Shown here one piece after another: positions 12,785 to 24,000 of a stretch of DNA of 64,000 bases (its first letter is position 1; each line of letters opens with the position of its first letter). The DNA is from Spirodela intermedia. Lineage: Eukaryota > Streptophyta > Magnoliopsida > Alismatales > Araceae. A model generated the notes under the pieces. It was not told the origin of the DNA and did not search any database. It saw nothing but the letters and a program-made list of their open reading frames with translations. Made by a program: the position numbers and the translations under genes. The stretch lies in the NCBI GenBank assembly GCA_902729315.2, contig LR746272.1, positions 2,886,035 to 2,950,034 of the forward strand. Direction: 5' to 3'.

Positions 12785-13575
12785 TCAGAGAGAGGCGCTC
12801 CAGACCGCTCCATTCCCTTCACCACACCTCTCATGAACGAGCTTCATCCTCTCCACCGACCTGCAGATCCCGCTGCAGCCCCAGTCGAATGAGGCCACAC
12901 AGATGCTCCCCGCCTCCGCCTTCTCCTCACAGTCTGAAGCAAAGATCTTTACCAAATTAGGAAAAAAAATCATCCTCAAGACCATCCAGATCTCATGGAG
13001 GAAGGAGACTGTCCAGATATTCCCTACCCGGTGGGGTTCCACAACACATGCTGTGCTCGTCGACGTGCTCCACGTCGAGCCCGATGAACCAGGCGCCGAG
13101 GGAGACGTCCTCGTTGGCGTACCGGTGCAGTATCGGCCTGATAATGAAGCGGCAGCGCCGCCACCCCACTGAGTGATCGGTTCATGAGCAGAAACTTTGG
13201 CGGGGAGGAGAAATTTTACTACTTGTGGATCGATATGTAGGTGGCGAGATCCTTGGAGATGGCGTAGATCTGCCCGGTTGCATGCCGGAAGTAGTTGTTC
13301 CCCTCCTCGCCGAACTTCCAGTACTCCGGCTCATGGTACTTCACGTCCCTGCGCCGCCGCCCAGACAGAGATTCTCAAGTGGGATTGCTAATTATAGCTG
13401 GGAAAAGAGGGTTGACCGAGAGGATGGAGAAGAGCCCCGGAGGAGGTGCTTACTTTCTAGAGAGAACTGGCCCGGACTTCATGCAGCCGATGTAGGTCCT
13501 GGGCTTCCATCTGTGCCGGGCGAGGGTGGCGGCCAGCATTCCTGAGTCTTGTCCGATAGGTGTTAGAGGAGTGTC

Positions 13576-13613
<38 letters not shown>

Positions 13614-15312
13614 AGATGGCAGAAAAATGGTGAATTACTGAGTGGTCTGACCTAGGTTGAGATGGACGTCATCGTCCACCTTCACGAAGAACTCAGCGTC
13701 CCACATGGCGACTGCGGTCGAAAAGAATATCTGGGTTTTTGCAGAGAGCTCGTGGTAACCTTCAACATGATCCTGAAAATAAATAAATAAATAAATAACG
13801 AGCTCCAAGAAGGGAATTTGTGTCAGTTAGATTTAAAATAAAAAAAAAGTGGGGAGTGGGGGAAGATGGCGCCATATGATACCAGCCTAAGGAAGTCGTT
13901 ATACTGCGCCTCTTCAGAGTCAATATTCTGATCCAAGATGCTGTTCGAGGTGGAACTGCATCAGACGAATGCTGTCAGCTTCCTGAAATCGTTGCTCGCC
14001 ATAAATATCATGATATATCTCCAAATCAGAAGAAAATAATGAAGACAGAGTATAATTATTAATTTATATCCATTGATCTGTGCATGCATTTGTGAGTTGT
14101 GTTCTGACGCAGGGGGGGAAGCACTGATAGTAGAATGTGGATGAGACGAATGTAATTACCTGTGTCCGATCATGAATCGGACCACGATGCCCTTCTCATG
14201 TTCTAGTTGCTTGAGTTTTTCTCCTAATTTAACAAATAAAATAAAAAAGCTATCAGAGAAAATCTGAGATCATAATTCTCATGCAGACAGTTGGAAGGAT
14301 CCTCATGCAGACTGACCACCTGCTCAAGCTGATCAAACATGGGAATTCAACAACTGCGATCTTGATTTATTTATTACAAGGATGAGATCACAATCCATTA
14401 CAGGATGGGGAGATATTGAAATCCATAACTCGAGAAGGCAAAATTATAATAATAATAATAATAATAATCATAACAAAGCTCATGAATTATAAGAAATGTC
14501 CACACCGAGGCAGTAATTGATGTCAGTTTCAATCCCGATATTCTGAGATGAATACCTTGCGGCATCCAGGTCTCCCTAAGGGAATCCCTCCGCTTCCTGC
14601 TGCTAAACGCAGTGGTGATGCCGATCACGACGAAGGCCTTCTTCCTCTCCTGACCCGGCCCTACAATGGCGACGGAGCCCTCCACGGCCGACCCATGCAA
14701 GCTCCGAGAAGCTGCTAGCTCCATCTGCAGAGTGGACATCGTCTTGTCCAAAGATCTGAAACCCACCCGGCATTGTCAAATCACAGACGAATTCCCCACC
14801 AAACCAGAGACTGCGGCAGTTGTGGGCAGTTCCCACTTACTGGATGGCCTCGTGGGTCTTGGATACCTCCCCCATGATGTCCCTCGCCGGAGTACGCATC
14901 TGGTGCAGGTTTCGGAGAAGACAATTCCGAGATCAGAATGAGCGCGCAGCAGTCTTTCCCTTCTTCCTCCTTCCATTGGAAAATACTGGTTCGAGAGGCT
15001 AACCTTCCCGACGGCAAGATCTTCTGAGATAAGCCGGAGCTCCTGGTCCTGCCGCCGCCGCCGCAGGATGATCTGCCCGCTCGACTCCGAGACGTCTCGG
15101 TGGAGTCTGGGGAGCCAATGCATCAACCCAACGATGACGATCGATCAGAGATGAAACACCAGGGGGAAGCAGGAAAACTCCGGCAAAGAGAGACGATCCC
15201 CCTCCCCCCCTCCAACCTACCTGCCTGTGAGGAGCACGCCGAGGAGGAAGCTGGAGGTGCACAGGACGAAGATCCACGGAGCAGAAATCGTCCTCTCTCC
15301 CCGCCCCCTCAT
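12785..15312 (-). CDS. Beta-1,3-galactosyltransferase, GT31 family
   Basis: Eleven exons (15312-15221, 15106-15004, 14899-14841, 14755-14556, 14223-14160, 13955-13883, 13772-13652, 13541-13454, 13348-13223, 13137-13028, 12933-12785) give 394 aa, typical for plant GT31. It is a type II Golgi protein. Exon 1 encodes only the anchor ([20 protein letters not shown]). A stem with [18 protein letters not shown] follows. The catalytic domain has [28 protein letters not shown], the metal-binding DDD (residues 230-232, [11 protein letters not shown]), [33 protein letters not shown] and the C-terminal [16 protein letters not shown]. It should transfer Gal from UDP-Gal to glycans such as arabinogalactan. 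The C-terminus looks closest to the B3GALT7/8 (KNS4) group by memory. All splice phases are consistent. Confidence 0.93.
13579..13607. repeat. (GA)n microsatellite in GT31 intron 7
   Basis: Uninterrupted GA run between exons 7 and 8 of the galactosyltransferase gene. A short AAAT run also occurs near 13782-13797. Confidence 0.9.
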
Positions 15313-15619
15313 CGTCCCCCCCAGGTTCCCTCTCCTCCACTCCTTCTCGCACTGTCAGCCCCCCAGGAATCTCAGCCCTCTGCCCTTCAGAGGATGGCAG
15401 AGAACGAAAAGCGCCGCGGTAGGAGGAGGAGGAGGAGGAGAGCTGAGAGTCGGAGGGAGAGCCCGAGAGCTCAAGAATAAGAAGGGGAGGGAACGGCCGT
15501 TTCTATCTCGACTTCAGTTTCAGGGCCACCTCCGCAGCTCAGAACGAACTCCCCATGCTCGTTTTCGCAGCACCATTAACGTTCATTTATTTTCCTTCCG
15601 TTTTGACCCTCCCCTCCCT

Positions 15620-15740
15620 CTCTCTCTAAATCTTATTACATCTCTCTCTCTCTCTCTCTCTCTAAATCTTATTACATCTCTCTCTCTCTCTCTCTCTAAA
15701 TCTTCTCTCGACATCTCTCTCTCTCTCTCTCTCTCTCTCT
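15620..15740. repeat. CT microsatellite with nested AAATCTTATTACAT units
   Basis: Runs of CT separated by AAATCTTATTACAT (twice) and AAATCTTCTCTCGACAT (once), giving two to three imperfect tandem copies of a roughly 40-base unit. It lies about 300 bases upstream of the GT31 start codon. Confidence 0.9.
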
Positions 15741-16335
15741 AACACGACAGTAAAGCACTAGGGTCAATGGGCCGATCCAAAACCCAAGAAAAATGCGGCC
15801 CGGCCTAGCTGACACGAAGATCAGGGAGCATGAAAGGGGGAGAGAAACCCGCCTCTCCCAAGATATCGTCCGTGTTTAACTAAGGAAAAAAATCTACCGG
15901 GGGGTTGACTCCCGAGTGAAAGAAAATAAAGGTTCCATCTCTTGGTCAACTGCTGACACCCGGAATCTGGCCCCCGAATTCCCTACGTTCTCCCAAAGCT
16001 GATGAAACCCCGACGATCGCGATCTTCGGGAGCTGGTGGCCTTCACACCCCGTTAAATTGACTCTATTTCTCTGTGCTTTCCGTCCGTCATGACTCATCA
16101 TCGCTGCGCTTTTTCACCTTTCGAACCTAACCGGGAACCCTTGTCCAACTTGTCGTTACAATCACAGACAGAGTGATCTCAAATTTGTACAGACAGAGAG
16201 AGAGAGGGAGGACGGACCTAAGAGAAAACGGGTTCCAGACCAGACTCAGATGAGTCTCGCTAGCCTTGTCTGGTCCGACAAATAAATTTGGCAGAGATAA
16301 GGAGCGGGAGTAGAACAAGAGAGATAGAGAGAGAT

Positions 16336-16384
<49 letters not shown>

Positions 16385-16777
16385 AAAATGCATTCTGCAA
16401 CAAAGTTATCCAAGACCTGATACATATAAGGTTAAACTAAAATAAGCATGCGGGTCGTTGCATTCTGCAACACTCACTGACAAGGCCAGGTCCGTCGCGT
16501 TCCTAAGCTCAACCCTTCTTTCTCTCTCCTTCTCTCTGGAATATTATATGATGCTAGTTATGGCATCTGCAAGAGTGAGATGAGCATGTCCAGACACTGT
16601 TTCTGCATAAACTTGACAAACAGCGAAGGGAGTAAATAAGAGAGCAGATGGTCGGTCTCGGCGGCGAAGACATTGAATAGTACGCGAACAAGCCGGACGC
16701 CGTCGTTCAGAGAACTCCTCAGTTCCCAATTCTGGCTCGTCTTCCCCCAATGAGCCAACGGGCGTCATAGTCACAGT

Positions 16778-16808
<31 letters not shown>

Positions 16809-17110
16809 GTCCGTTTCCTCATTCGAATTCATCTTGAGGACAAATATCATCCGTGTTGCAGTCTCCCGGACCAACGGCGGGAGCCATCTCTCTCCCTCTC
16901 CCCCATTTTCTTTCGATCGTCAATGCGCCTCATTCACCTGCATCCCCCCTTTCCAGCAGCTTGTGCTTTCGTTCGATCAGGTGAAAACACAGAAGGAAAG
17001 AGGAGGGGGGAAGACAGGCAGATGGAAAGAGAGAGAGAGAGAGAGAGGTAAGTGAAGGGGATCCCAATCGTAAACCTTTTCTCCCTCATCTCTTACCCTA
17101 TTCCTCGGCA

Positions 17111-17149
<39 letters not shown>

Positions 17150-18039
17150 TTTAATGAGAGTCGCCAGTGCATGGAAGAGAGGGATAGGCTAAGTTGGTGA
17201 GAGAAAATAGTTGAAGATATCAGTACAACGTTGTTATACTTCACATCCGGAGAACCCATCTTAAGTTGTATCATCAGTCGGCACGTCCATCTGTTTTGAT
17301 ATACCATCTCTCTCTCTCTCTCATGTGCCCGCTCGCTAGGTCAACAGCAAGAACCAGTCACATGGTTTCTCCTCTTTCCTTTCCTTCAGGTTGATCATAG
17401 AAGAGCCTCGTCCAGCCATGAAGCTCTTTAAGACGGGCTTTAAATGCCCTTTCCACCTGTGCTTCATCCTTAAATGCCCTCTTGTTTCCCCGCTCCACAG
17501 GAATTTCGACGTGAAAATCGGCCCAAAGGAGGAACTTTTTCTTACCGGTTGAGGGAAAGATGGAAGGACGAGAGAAGAACACTCTCTCTCTTACTCTGTA
17601 TCCTCCATGCAGGAGGAGCTCCGCATTGAATCCTGTCAGCTAGGTTCCCTTTGCGCTATCATCAAGGTCCACCTCTACCTCCCCTCACAAACCGCAGCGT
17701 GTTGACGTAAACTCCCAGAGGATATTTAATGGAAATGGAGGAAGAAGAGAGAGAAAGTCACGAGGATTCCATCTGGGCAGCTCCTCGCGCCGCCCATCCT
17801 CGACGGGGAGGGGTGAGCTGTCGGGGAATTAGCGGGAGAAAATGGTGGAGATCGAGAATGGTTTGCATGAGAAAAATATAAGGAAGATTGATCGCTTCCA
17901 ATTTAACCTTTTTCAGGAAAATCGATGAAGATCATAAACGCTGGGAGAAACAAAGAAAAACTGTAAAGCGAAGGGAAGGTCATAAGGGAAGTGCACAAGC
18001 TTACCTGCGTAAGCAGGGATGGAGACCGCCCAGCGCGAG
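15741..18039. other. Intergenic region rich in GA/CT microsatellites
   Basis: No coding region could be supported. GA/CT runs occur at about 16341-16380, 17028-17047 and 17113-17146, with a CA run near 16792-16807. The short ORFs in this stretch are mostly reads through those repeats or have no family resemblance. Confidence 0.6.
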
Positions 18040-18087
18040 AGAGAGAGAGAGAGAGGAGAGAGAGGAGAGAGAGAGAGAGAGAGAGGG
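18040..18087. repeat. GA tract flanking the distal miR166 hairpin
   Basis: Interrupted GA repeat (CT on the transcribed strand) directly 3' of the miR166 hairpin at 18090-18255. A matching tract follows the second hairpin, which suggests that it was part of the duplicated unit. Confidence 0.9.
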
Positions 18088-18089
18088 AG

Positions 18090-18255
18090 GATTCTGGTTG
18101 AGGGGAATGAAGCCTGGTCCGAGACCACGAGGGAAGCCGGCAAAGACCTAGGAGAGGCATCAAGGGAGGAAGAATTATTATCACAAGAACCTTGAGATGC
18201 CATCTACTTTCCACATGACCTCGAGCCAGACAACATTCCCCACAACCCAGCATCA
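18090..18255 (-). ncRNA. MIR166: MIR166 precursor, distal copy
   Basis: On the minus strand the 3' arm carries the full 21-nt miR166 at 18122-18102 (begins TCGGACCAGG, ends TTCATTCCCC). The 5' arm carries the star strand at 18239-18219 (begins GGAATGTTGTCTGG, ends CTCGAGG). The arms pair through GGTTGTGGGGAATG against CATTCCCCTCAACC with a single mismatch, and the duplex has the expected 2-nt 3' overhang spacing. The loop is about 95 bases. miR166 guides cleavage of class III HD-ZIP mRNAs, which control leaf polarity, vasculature and meristems. It should be made by DCL1 from a primary transcript shared with the copy at 18353-18463. Recognition is by exact mature sequence from memory plus visible pairing. 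Confidence 0.93.
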
Positions 18256-18292
18256 ACAGGCGCGCCATCAGAACGAAGGAGAAAGAAGTAGC

Positions 18293-18350
18293 GAGAGAGA
18301 GAGAGAGAGAGAGAGGGGGAGGGAGGGAGGGAGGGAGGGAGGGAGGGAGA
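18293..18350. repeat. GA and (GGGA)n tract flanking the proximal miR166 hairpin
   Basis: GA run followed by about six GGGA units. It lies just 3' (transcript sense) of the proximal miR166 hairpin and separates the two hairpins. Confidence 0.9.
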
Positions 18351-18352
18351 GG

Positions 18353-18463
18353 GGGACTTGAGGGGAATGAAGCCTGGTCCGATGCCTCCATCTTCCCTTC
18401 TCCTCATGAGATACAAAGAGACAAAGAAGGGCGTCAAGCCAGCCAACATTCCCCTCAATACAT
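18353..18463 (-). ncRNA. MIR166: MIR166 precursor, proximal copy
   Basis: A second hairpin on the same strand, about 260 bases upstream in transcript sense. The mature miR166 is identical and lies at 18382-18362. The 5' arm at 18452-18432 starts GGAATGTTGGCTGG and ends TTGACG, so the star differs from that of the distal copy. The stem base TTGAGGGGAATG / CATTCCCCTCAA pairs perfectly over 12 bp. The loop is shorter, about 50 bases. Two identical mature sequences with diverged stars and loops, each followed by a CT tract, indicate an old tandem duplication. Rice is known to have a tandem miR166 polycistron (166k-166h), so this cluster may be its counterpart. That homology is inferred. Confidence 0.93.
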
Positions 18464-19030
18464 CCCCAGCACTGCACGATCATCCCAATTTGCACATAGA
18501 CGGAGAGAGAAGCAGACGGATAGGAGGAGAGATAAAGATGAGAGGAAGAGGAGAGGGATAGGAGGAGAATGGGGAAGGGTTGGGGAGGGGAGGGGACCCT
18601 TTATGAAGGGTTGTGCTGTGGAGACGATGGGCGCCGTGGTGTCACTCAGTAATTGGCAATTAGCTAGCATTTCCAAATGGCACAAACCGGTGTGCAGCTC
18701 AGTAGAATTTAATAAGAACTAACCTACTGCCCTCTCTATCTCTTTCTCTCTCTTCCACCCGAAACCCTAAAAATAAATGGAAACCAGTTACTACCCCACC
18801 ACACACACCCAGATGCCTCTTGAATTAAACCACAAGAATCCAACGTCCCCTCTCCCCTGCGCCCTGCAGGATCAGTGTAACAGTCACTTCCTTCACCTAC
18901 CTCTCCCCGCTCTCTCTCCCTTTCTCTCTAGCCCGCCTCACCCCCCCCTCCCCTCTCTCTCTCTACATTTTTTTTACCGTACCCCATACCGCACACTCTA
19001 CCACTTCACCCTGGGCCTTATATTTCCCAT
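18464..19030 (-). promoter_or_regulatory. Probable 5' part and promoter of the miR166 primary transcript
   Basis: Pyrimidine-rich DNA just upstream of the proximal hairpin. An AAATATAAGG element on the minus strand at 19016-19025 could serve as TATA box, placing a start near 18990, about 530 bases before the first hairpin. This is inferred from position alone. A 71-codon ORF runs from 18670 to 18455 within the predicted leader. Confidence 0.3.
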
Positions 19031-21018
19031 GTGAAAAGGGGAAGTAACTACTGGGAAGATGAACAGTCATCTCCCCCTCTCATCCTCCGCCGTCTCCTGC
19101 AGTCAACCCTTCCACAGCTGATTGACGGCTTTTCGCCACCCCCATATCTCCAGCATCCCATCGTCTCTCTCTCTCTCTCCTTTCCCCCTCGTTCGTCCAT
19201 GATTACCCTATTATTGCTCACCCCGAAAACAACCCAACTCTGGAGTAGCTGACCCAGTCGGACAGCAGACCCAAACCCTACCTAGATATCTTCCTTGCAC
19301 TGCACTCCTCCTCCTACTCCTCCCCTAAACCCTCTTCTCCGTTCATGTCGCCGCCATTGACAGGAAGAAGACGACGACAGCCCTCCGTCCGAGTTGCCGT
19401 GTGCGGAGAAGAGGCTTCGGTGGCCTCCATCGTCGCCTTCCGCCTCCTCCCCCGAGAAACACATTCCTCGAAGGCCCTTCCCCAAGCCAGGTGGTGTGCC
19501 CCACCCATGGCCCACCGCGAAGGTCCGGGAAAGGGGGGGGGAGAGAAGCCCTAATTCGAACGAGGAAGGAGCAGTCCATTTCTATAACTCATTCTGCACA
19601 GTGAAAATTTCTGTCATTGTTTAGAAAAAAAAGGGTTTCTCGAGTAAAATTCGCCCCTCCCGATTCGCCCGAGTCAAACAGGCGCCAGGAGAACGCCTCG
19701 GATTTGGCGACTACTTGAGATGGAGGGCGAAGAAGCGCCCACCTGGCAGTCAAACACGTGCCTCATTGAATACGCCAGGTACGGGCCGGCCAACAGCTGA
19801 CACGGCTCCGTATCTGACGGGGCAGGCCCACGTGGCTGCCCACCGACACGAAGGCATCGGTAAGGCGCACCTTTTGCCCCACTTTCCCAGCAATGATGCC
19901 TTAATGATGATAAATCCCTAGGGCCCCCGGGAATCTCCAGCGCCCGATCAGATACCCCGCACGTACAGCGGAAGATCGAGGAGCACCCCGAATTGAATGC
20001 CGTGGGTGGACCGGACCACGTTAAGCCCCAACTAGCCTCGGATTTCAGGGCTCGGACGCTGCCGACTGGAACTCCCTCAAACCATACTAAGAGAGTCTGG
20101 ATCATTCTATAAATATTCTTCAGATCATATACCCATATGATTAAACCCATCAAAATCTAGGGGAAAAGGCCAGATTTTTATTGAAAGCAAGATAATGGGC
20201 AGGTAAAGAAAATGGCAGATGATTCTGGGCAGCTTGATCTCATCCTCTCCCATCAAGATCAAATTCATATGTGAGCTAAGTTCTAGATATAAATGAAACC
20301 CAGGAATGGAGGTGGAGACCAGTCATGGGCTTGTCTGCTGCGGGGGAAGAAGGCCGCTCCCCTCACCCCCCCCACCCTTCATTAATGGCTCCTGAGGGTG
20401 CCAGAGGGATCATTTAAGAATGGTAGACCAGATGACTGGCGTTCCCTCATGGGGTGGGCAGATTTGATGTTTCTCTCGCCACTGCCTGTTCTTGCATTTT
20501 GGTTCTGAATTTTGGTGAATGACGCATGAAAACTAAGGTAAAATGATTTTAATGTGCAATTTTATGAAGGCCTGCTCCCAGCCTGTGTTACCTGATACTG
20601 GGCTCTTCTGAAATCCTAGAAAGGAGACGTCCACTGGATGCAGGAGAAGAGGGGGGCAGGAGGGCCTCAGCCTTTGACCCTTGGCTTCACCATTGACCTA
20701 TCCACTTGGTCAAAGAGATGCCCGTTGGAGCTCGGATCAGATGATGAGCACTGTCTCAGTTATGAGGACAGAAGTTAATGAGCACCCACCGGCTAGAGTT
20801 GGCCATGATGACCTCCCTCACCTACTGAGGATTCCTTTATGAATGACCACCAGATGAAATATATATATATTTCAAAAAAAAAATCTATCTGCTCGCAGAT
20901 ATATACAAAAATGCTGATGGAACGAATACCTGTTAATAATTTCAAAGAATATTCGGGCTATATCTCATTAAATGCACAAAACAGAAGCTTACACCTTTCT
21001 TTCTCCGTGCTATGAACT
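19031..21018. other. Intergenic region upstream of the miR166 cluster and downstream of PIP5K
   Basis: Mixed-composition DNA with short unrelated ORFs on both strands and no recognisable domains. The part nearest 21019 is the 3' flank of the PIP5K gene. GAAATATATATATATTTC near 20857 is a short AT palindrome. Confidence 0.55.
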
Positions 21019-24000
21019 TCAATCTCTCTCTTGGAAAACCTTCTCCAAGAACCCAATGAAACGCTTTGCATATAGCTTGGGTTCGACAGCAGATATGGTC
21101 ATAGGATCGAATCGCAGTGATTTCAGGGCGTGCTCAACCTTCTTCCTCGCGTTGTAGCCCTGAAGAATGTCAATGATTCCAAAGTAAAGGACAACATCAT
21201 AGACGCCGAGGTAGAAGCCAGTTGACTCTGGGCGCTCATTGGACTGAGGCTTCCAACTTGCTTGGGCAGGCATGTTGACTCCCAGCTGCACTCTTAACCT
21301 GCTAATGCAGACCACATTGATGGTAAATAAACTAATAAAAAATGTTATAGTGACAAACGAATGTGATAAAATGTTAGCACAACTTTGTGCTACCTAATGG
21401 ATGACGGTTTGACAGTGAATTAGCCAATCATCTGCTGAGGTAAAAAAAAGAAAAATTGAAGCCTATTTTTTTTTACCACTGCATTTACCCATCACCTGCA
21501 CTTAATATCTCACTTGACGAAATAGCAACTCTAAACCAGTCCACAAAACCATATTTTTTATTTATCAAGTCTGAGAAACTATACATATTCAATTATAAAC
21601 AGTTCTGTAGCCTGATCTGAGGAAATGGAATTAGAAAGAATAGGGGAAAGTTTCTTTGCATCACTTTCATTTCTCAGCATCCTGAAGAACATCATCTTAT
21701 TCATGTGCAGTGAAAACGTTTCAACTTTTATGGGTGATGATATGTCTTACTTACTTTGTACGCAGTATGTAATCCGAAACTGATCCTACAACGCACAATT
21801 TTATTCAGTTTAATGCATTAATTTGCTTATATGATCAACAGCTAAACTTTCACAAAGTTCTGGGTGACATGAAGGTAGACTATTTCAAAATTTTAACTCA
21901 GGATGAAGCTTTCCCTTAGTCATGATCATCAGTCATAAGCTATTTTACTGGTTGCCAATTTGCATCTACCATCGAATAATATTTTAGCATGGGGATCCTT
22001 GGCTCTGGAGCCCGTATTGTTGAAACCGAAAAAAAATCCTTATGGAGAAATAACAGCTTATTTGACGAGGTACGGCAGCAACTATAAGTTAGTGGCATTT
22101 AAGAAAAATAAATCCAACATATGGTCTTCCAGATGAATACTAGAGAAATATTTGGAGACTGTTTGAAACTTTCTATATTAAGAGGATGTGGGCAGCACAA
22201 TGTTCTGGAGATCAATCCATAGCTGGCTGGCTCCCAGTCCTCATTAATATCCAAGTCTCCAAAACCAGAAATGAAGAAAATCGCAATAGAGTATTTCGAG
22301 AAAAGGCACTAATTCTAGTGAAAGCAAGCAAAAGCCTCCGATAAGAATGTACAATGGGGTCCCGGGTGCGGATAGATAATGGTTCATAAATCAATCTAGC
22401 TCCCCTCAGTAAAGCCTGTTTCTGTGACATGAGGTAACTGGAACGGTTGGGTGAAAGAAGAATACTTCTGAGTGTTCTGAGTAGAATTACAAAAGACCTT
22501 TGAATTTCATGAAGATTAAAGATACCCGACAAAGTATGATAAATGGATGGCAAGGAGAACAGGCCCCTTTTCAGTTCAATTCGTCTGATTAGGACTGACA
22601 TGGATGAAGCGAAAGTTAATTCACCACGTAGTTCCCACCTCAGTTAGAGAGACCTCATAAATCCCCACTAAAATTATTAATCTCACGATGCCTTAAGAAT
22701 AATTGGTAAATAATAGGTAACTAAATGGAATGGTGATGCTTGGATAGAAGAGAATGAAAGGGAAAAACTCACCTCCCTGCATCAGGAAGGAGAAGATCAA
22801 CTTCTTCATTACCAACAGAAGATGCTCTTAGTGTACTCCCTCTGATGTGCAGCCCAGGTGTGGTATAAGAAGAATTGGGCTCATGGGTAACCAGAAGCAG
22901 TCCCTTAGAAGGCAAAGGTGTATCTACAAATATCAGGGCATAAAAAATAAAAAAAAAACCAGAAATTATCAGCTGCACAACAATCACAAGGTGATATACA
23001 TCGAATTTACTGAATAAAGTAGTCCATGACAGTAATGACGCCAGTAGTTTTCATGTCCCTCGGGTATTTCTCATGAAATGAATAATCTGCCTTAAACAGA
23101 GGATTGCGATCATAGAGAAACATACCAGTCGCCTGTGAACTGCCGCAACATTGAGCTGTATCTTGATATTCTCTAAGAGACTTTAAATGTTCAGGTGCTC
23201 TAAAATGCAACCCCAACAATAGGCTATAATCAATAATACGCTGCGATTCTAGAAACATGCAATCGACAAAAATTTGCCTGCAATAAGTGACAAAAGAAAC
23301 CATTAATTAATAGCGAAGATGTGACAGATGCACGAGTTAATACAAAAAAAATTAGTCAAATCCACAGGCCCTCATTGTCAATGCCCTGATCAATTAATGA
23401 AGCTATGGGGTTCCAATCATTGAAGGTATGTCCAATGGGACCATCCAAAATGTAGTTCTTGCAACTAGCATGAAACACTTTGCACTTTATTCAGTGAAAA
23501 AAAAACTATTCTTCAAGTAAAAAACTTCAACTAAAAAACGTAGATAGCTTTGACATGTAGTAACCAAAAATGAGAAAAGATTAAATTTTTCATTTAAAAA
23601 GTTTTTTCTCTGTCGTAAGATTTTAAAAATTATGATGCGTGAGGAGCAACGAATACATATTTCAGGATTACCACAATTGATTTTGTTTAAGCTAAACATT
23701 ATCAACTAATAAACGAATGATCTTATTATATACCTCACAATTATAAATATATTATACAGATGTATACCCTTAAATTTGAAGGGACACTCAGCCTTTTGTA
23801 TCAAAACCTCAAAGTAGTGATGTTTAAGAAGCCATAATTATATCCCCACACGAGAAGAAAACCGTTAAACGAAAAAAAGGAAGAACCTCGATCCTTGCAA
23901 CTCCCGGAAAAAACACCAGGATCTTCTTGACTCTTGCGGCATGTATTACTTGGACTGGTATGCTCAGATGCAAGTCACTTTTTTGTGGTTTTTCGCTTAC

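Noticed and set aside
16236-16280. Possible third miR166-like hairpin (TCGGACCAG on the minus strand, with GACCAGAC/GTCTGGTC pairing)
   Set aside because: Only the first nine bases match miR166. The rest of the mature sequence is absent and the stem is just 8 bp.
18777-19034. 85-codon plus-strand ORF beside the miR166 cluster
   Set aside because: Low-complexity Pro/Ser/Leu sequence from a CT-rich region, opposite to the miRNA transcript, with no family match.
22212-22601. 129-codon minus-strand ORF inside a PIP5K intron
   Set aside because: The flanking exons join in phase without it, and it has no recognisable domain.
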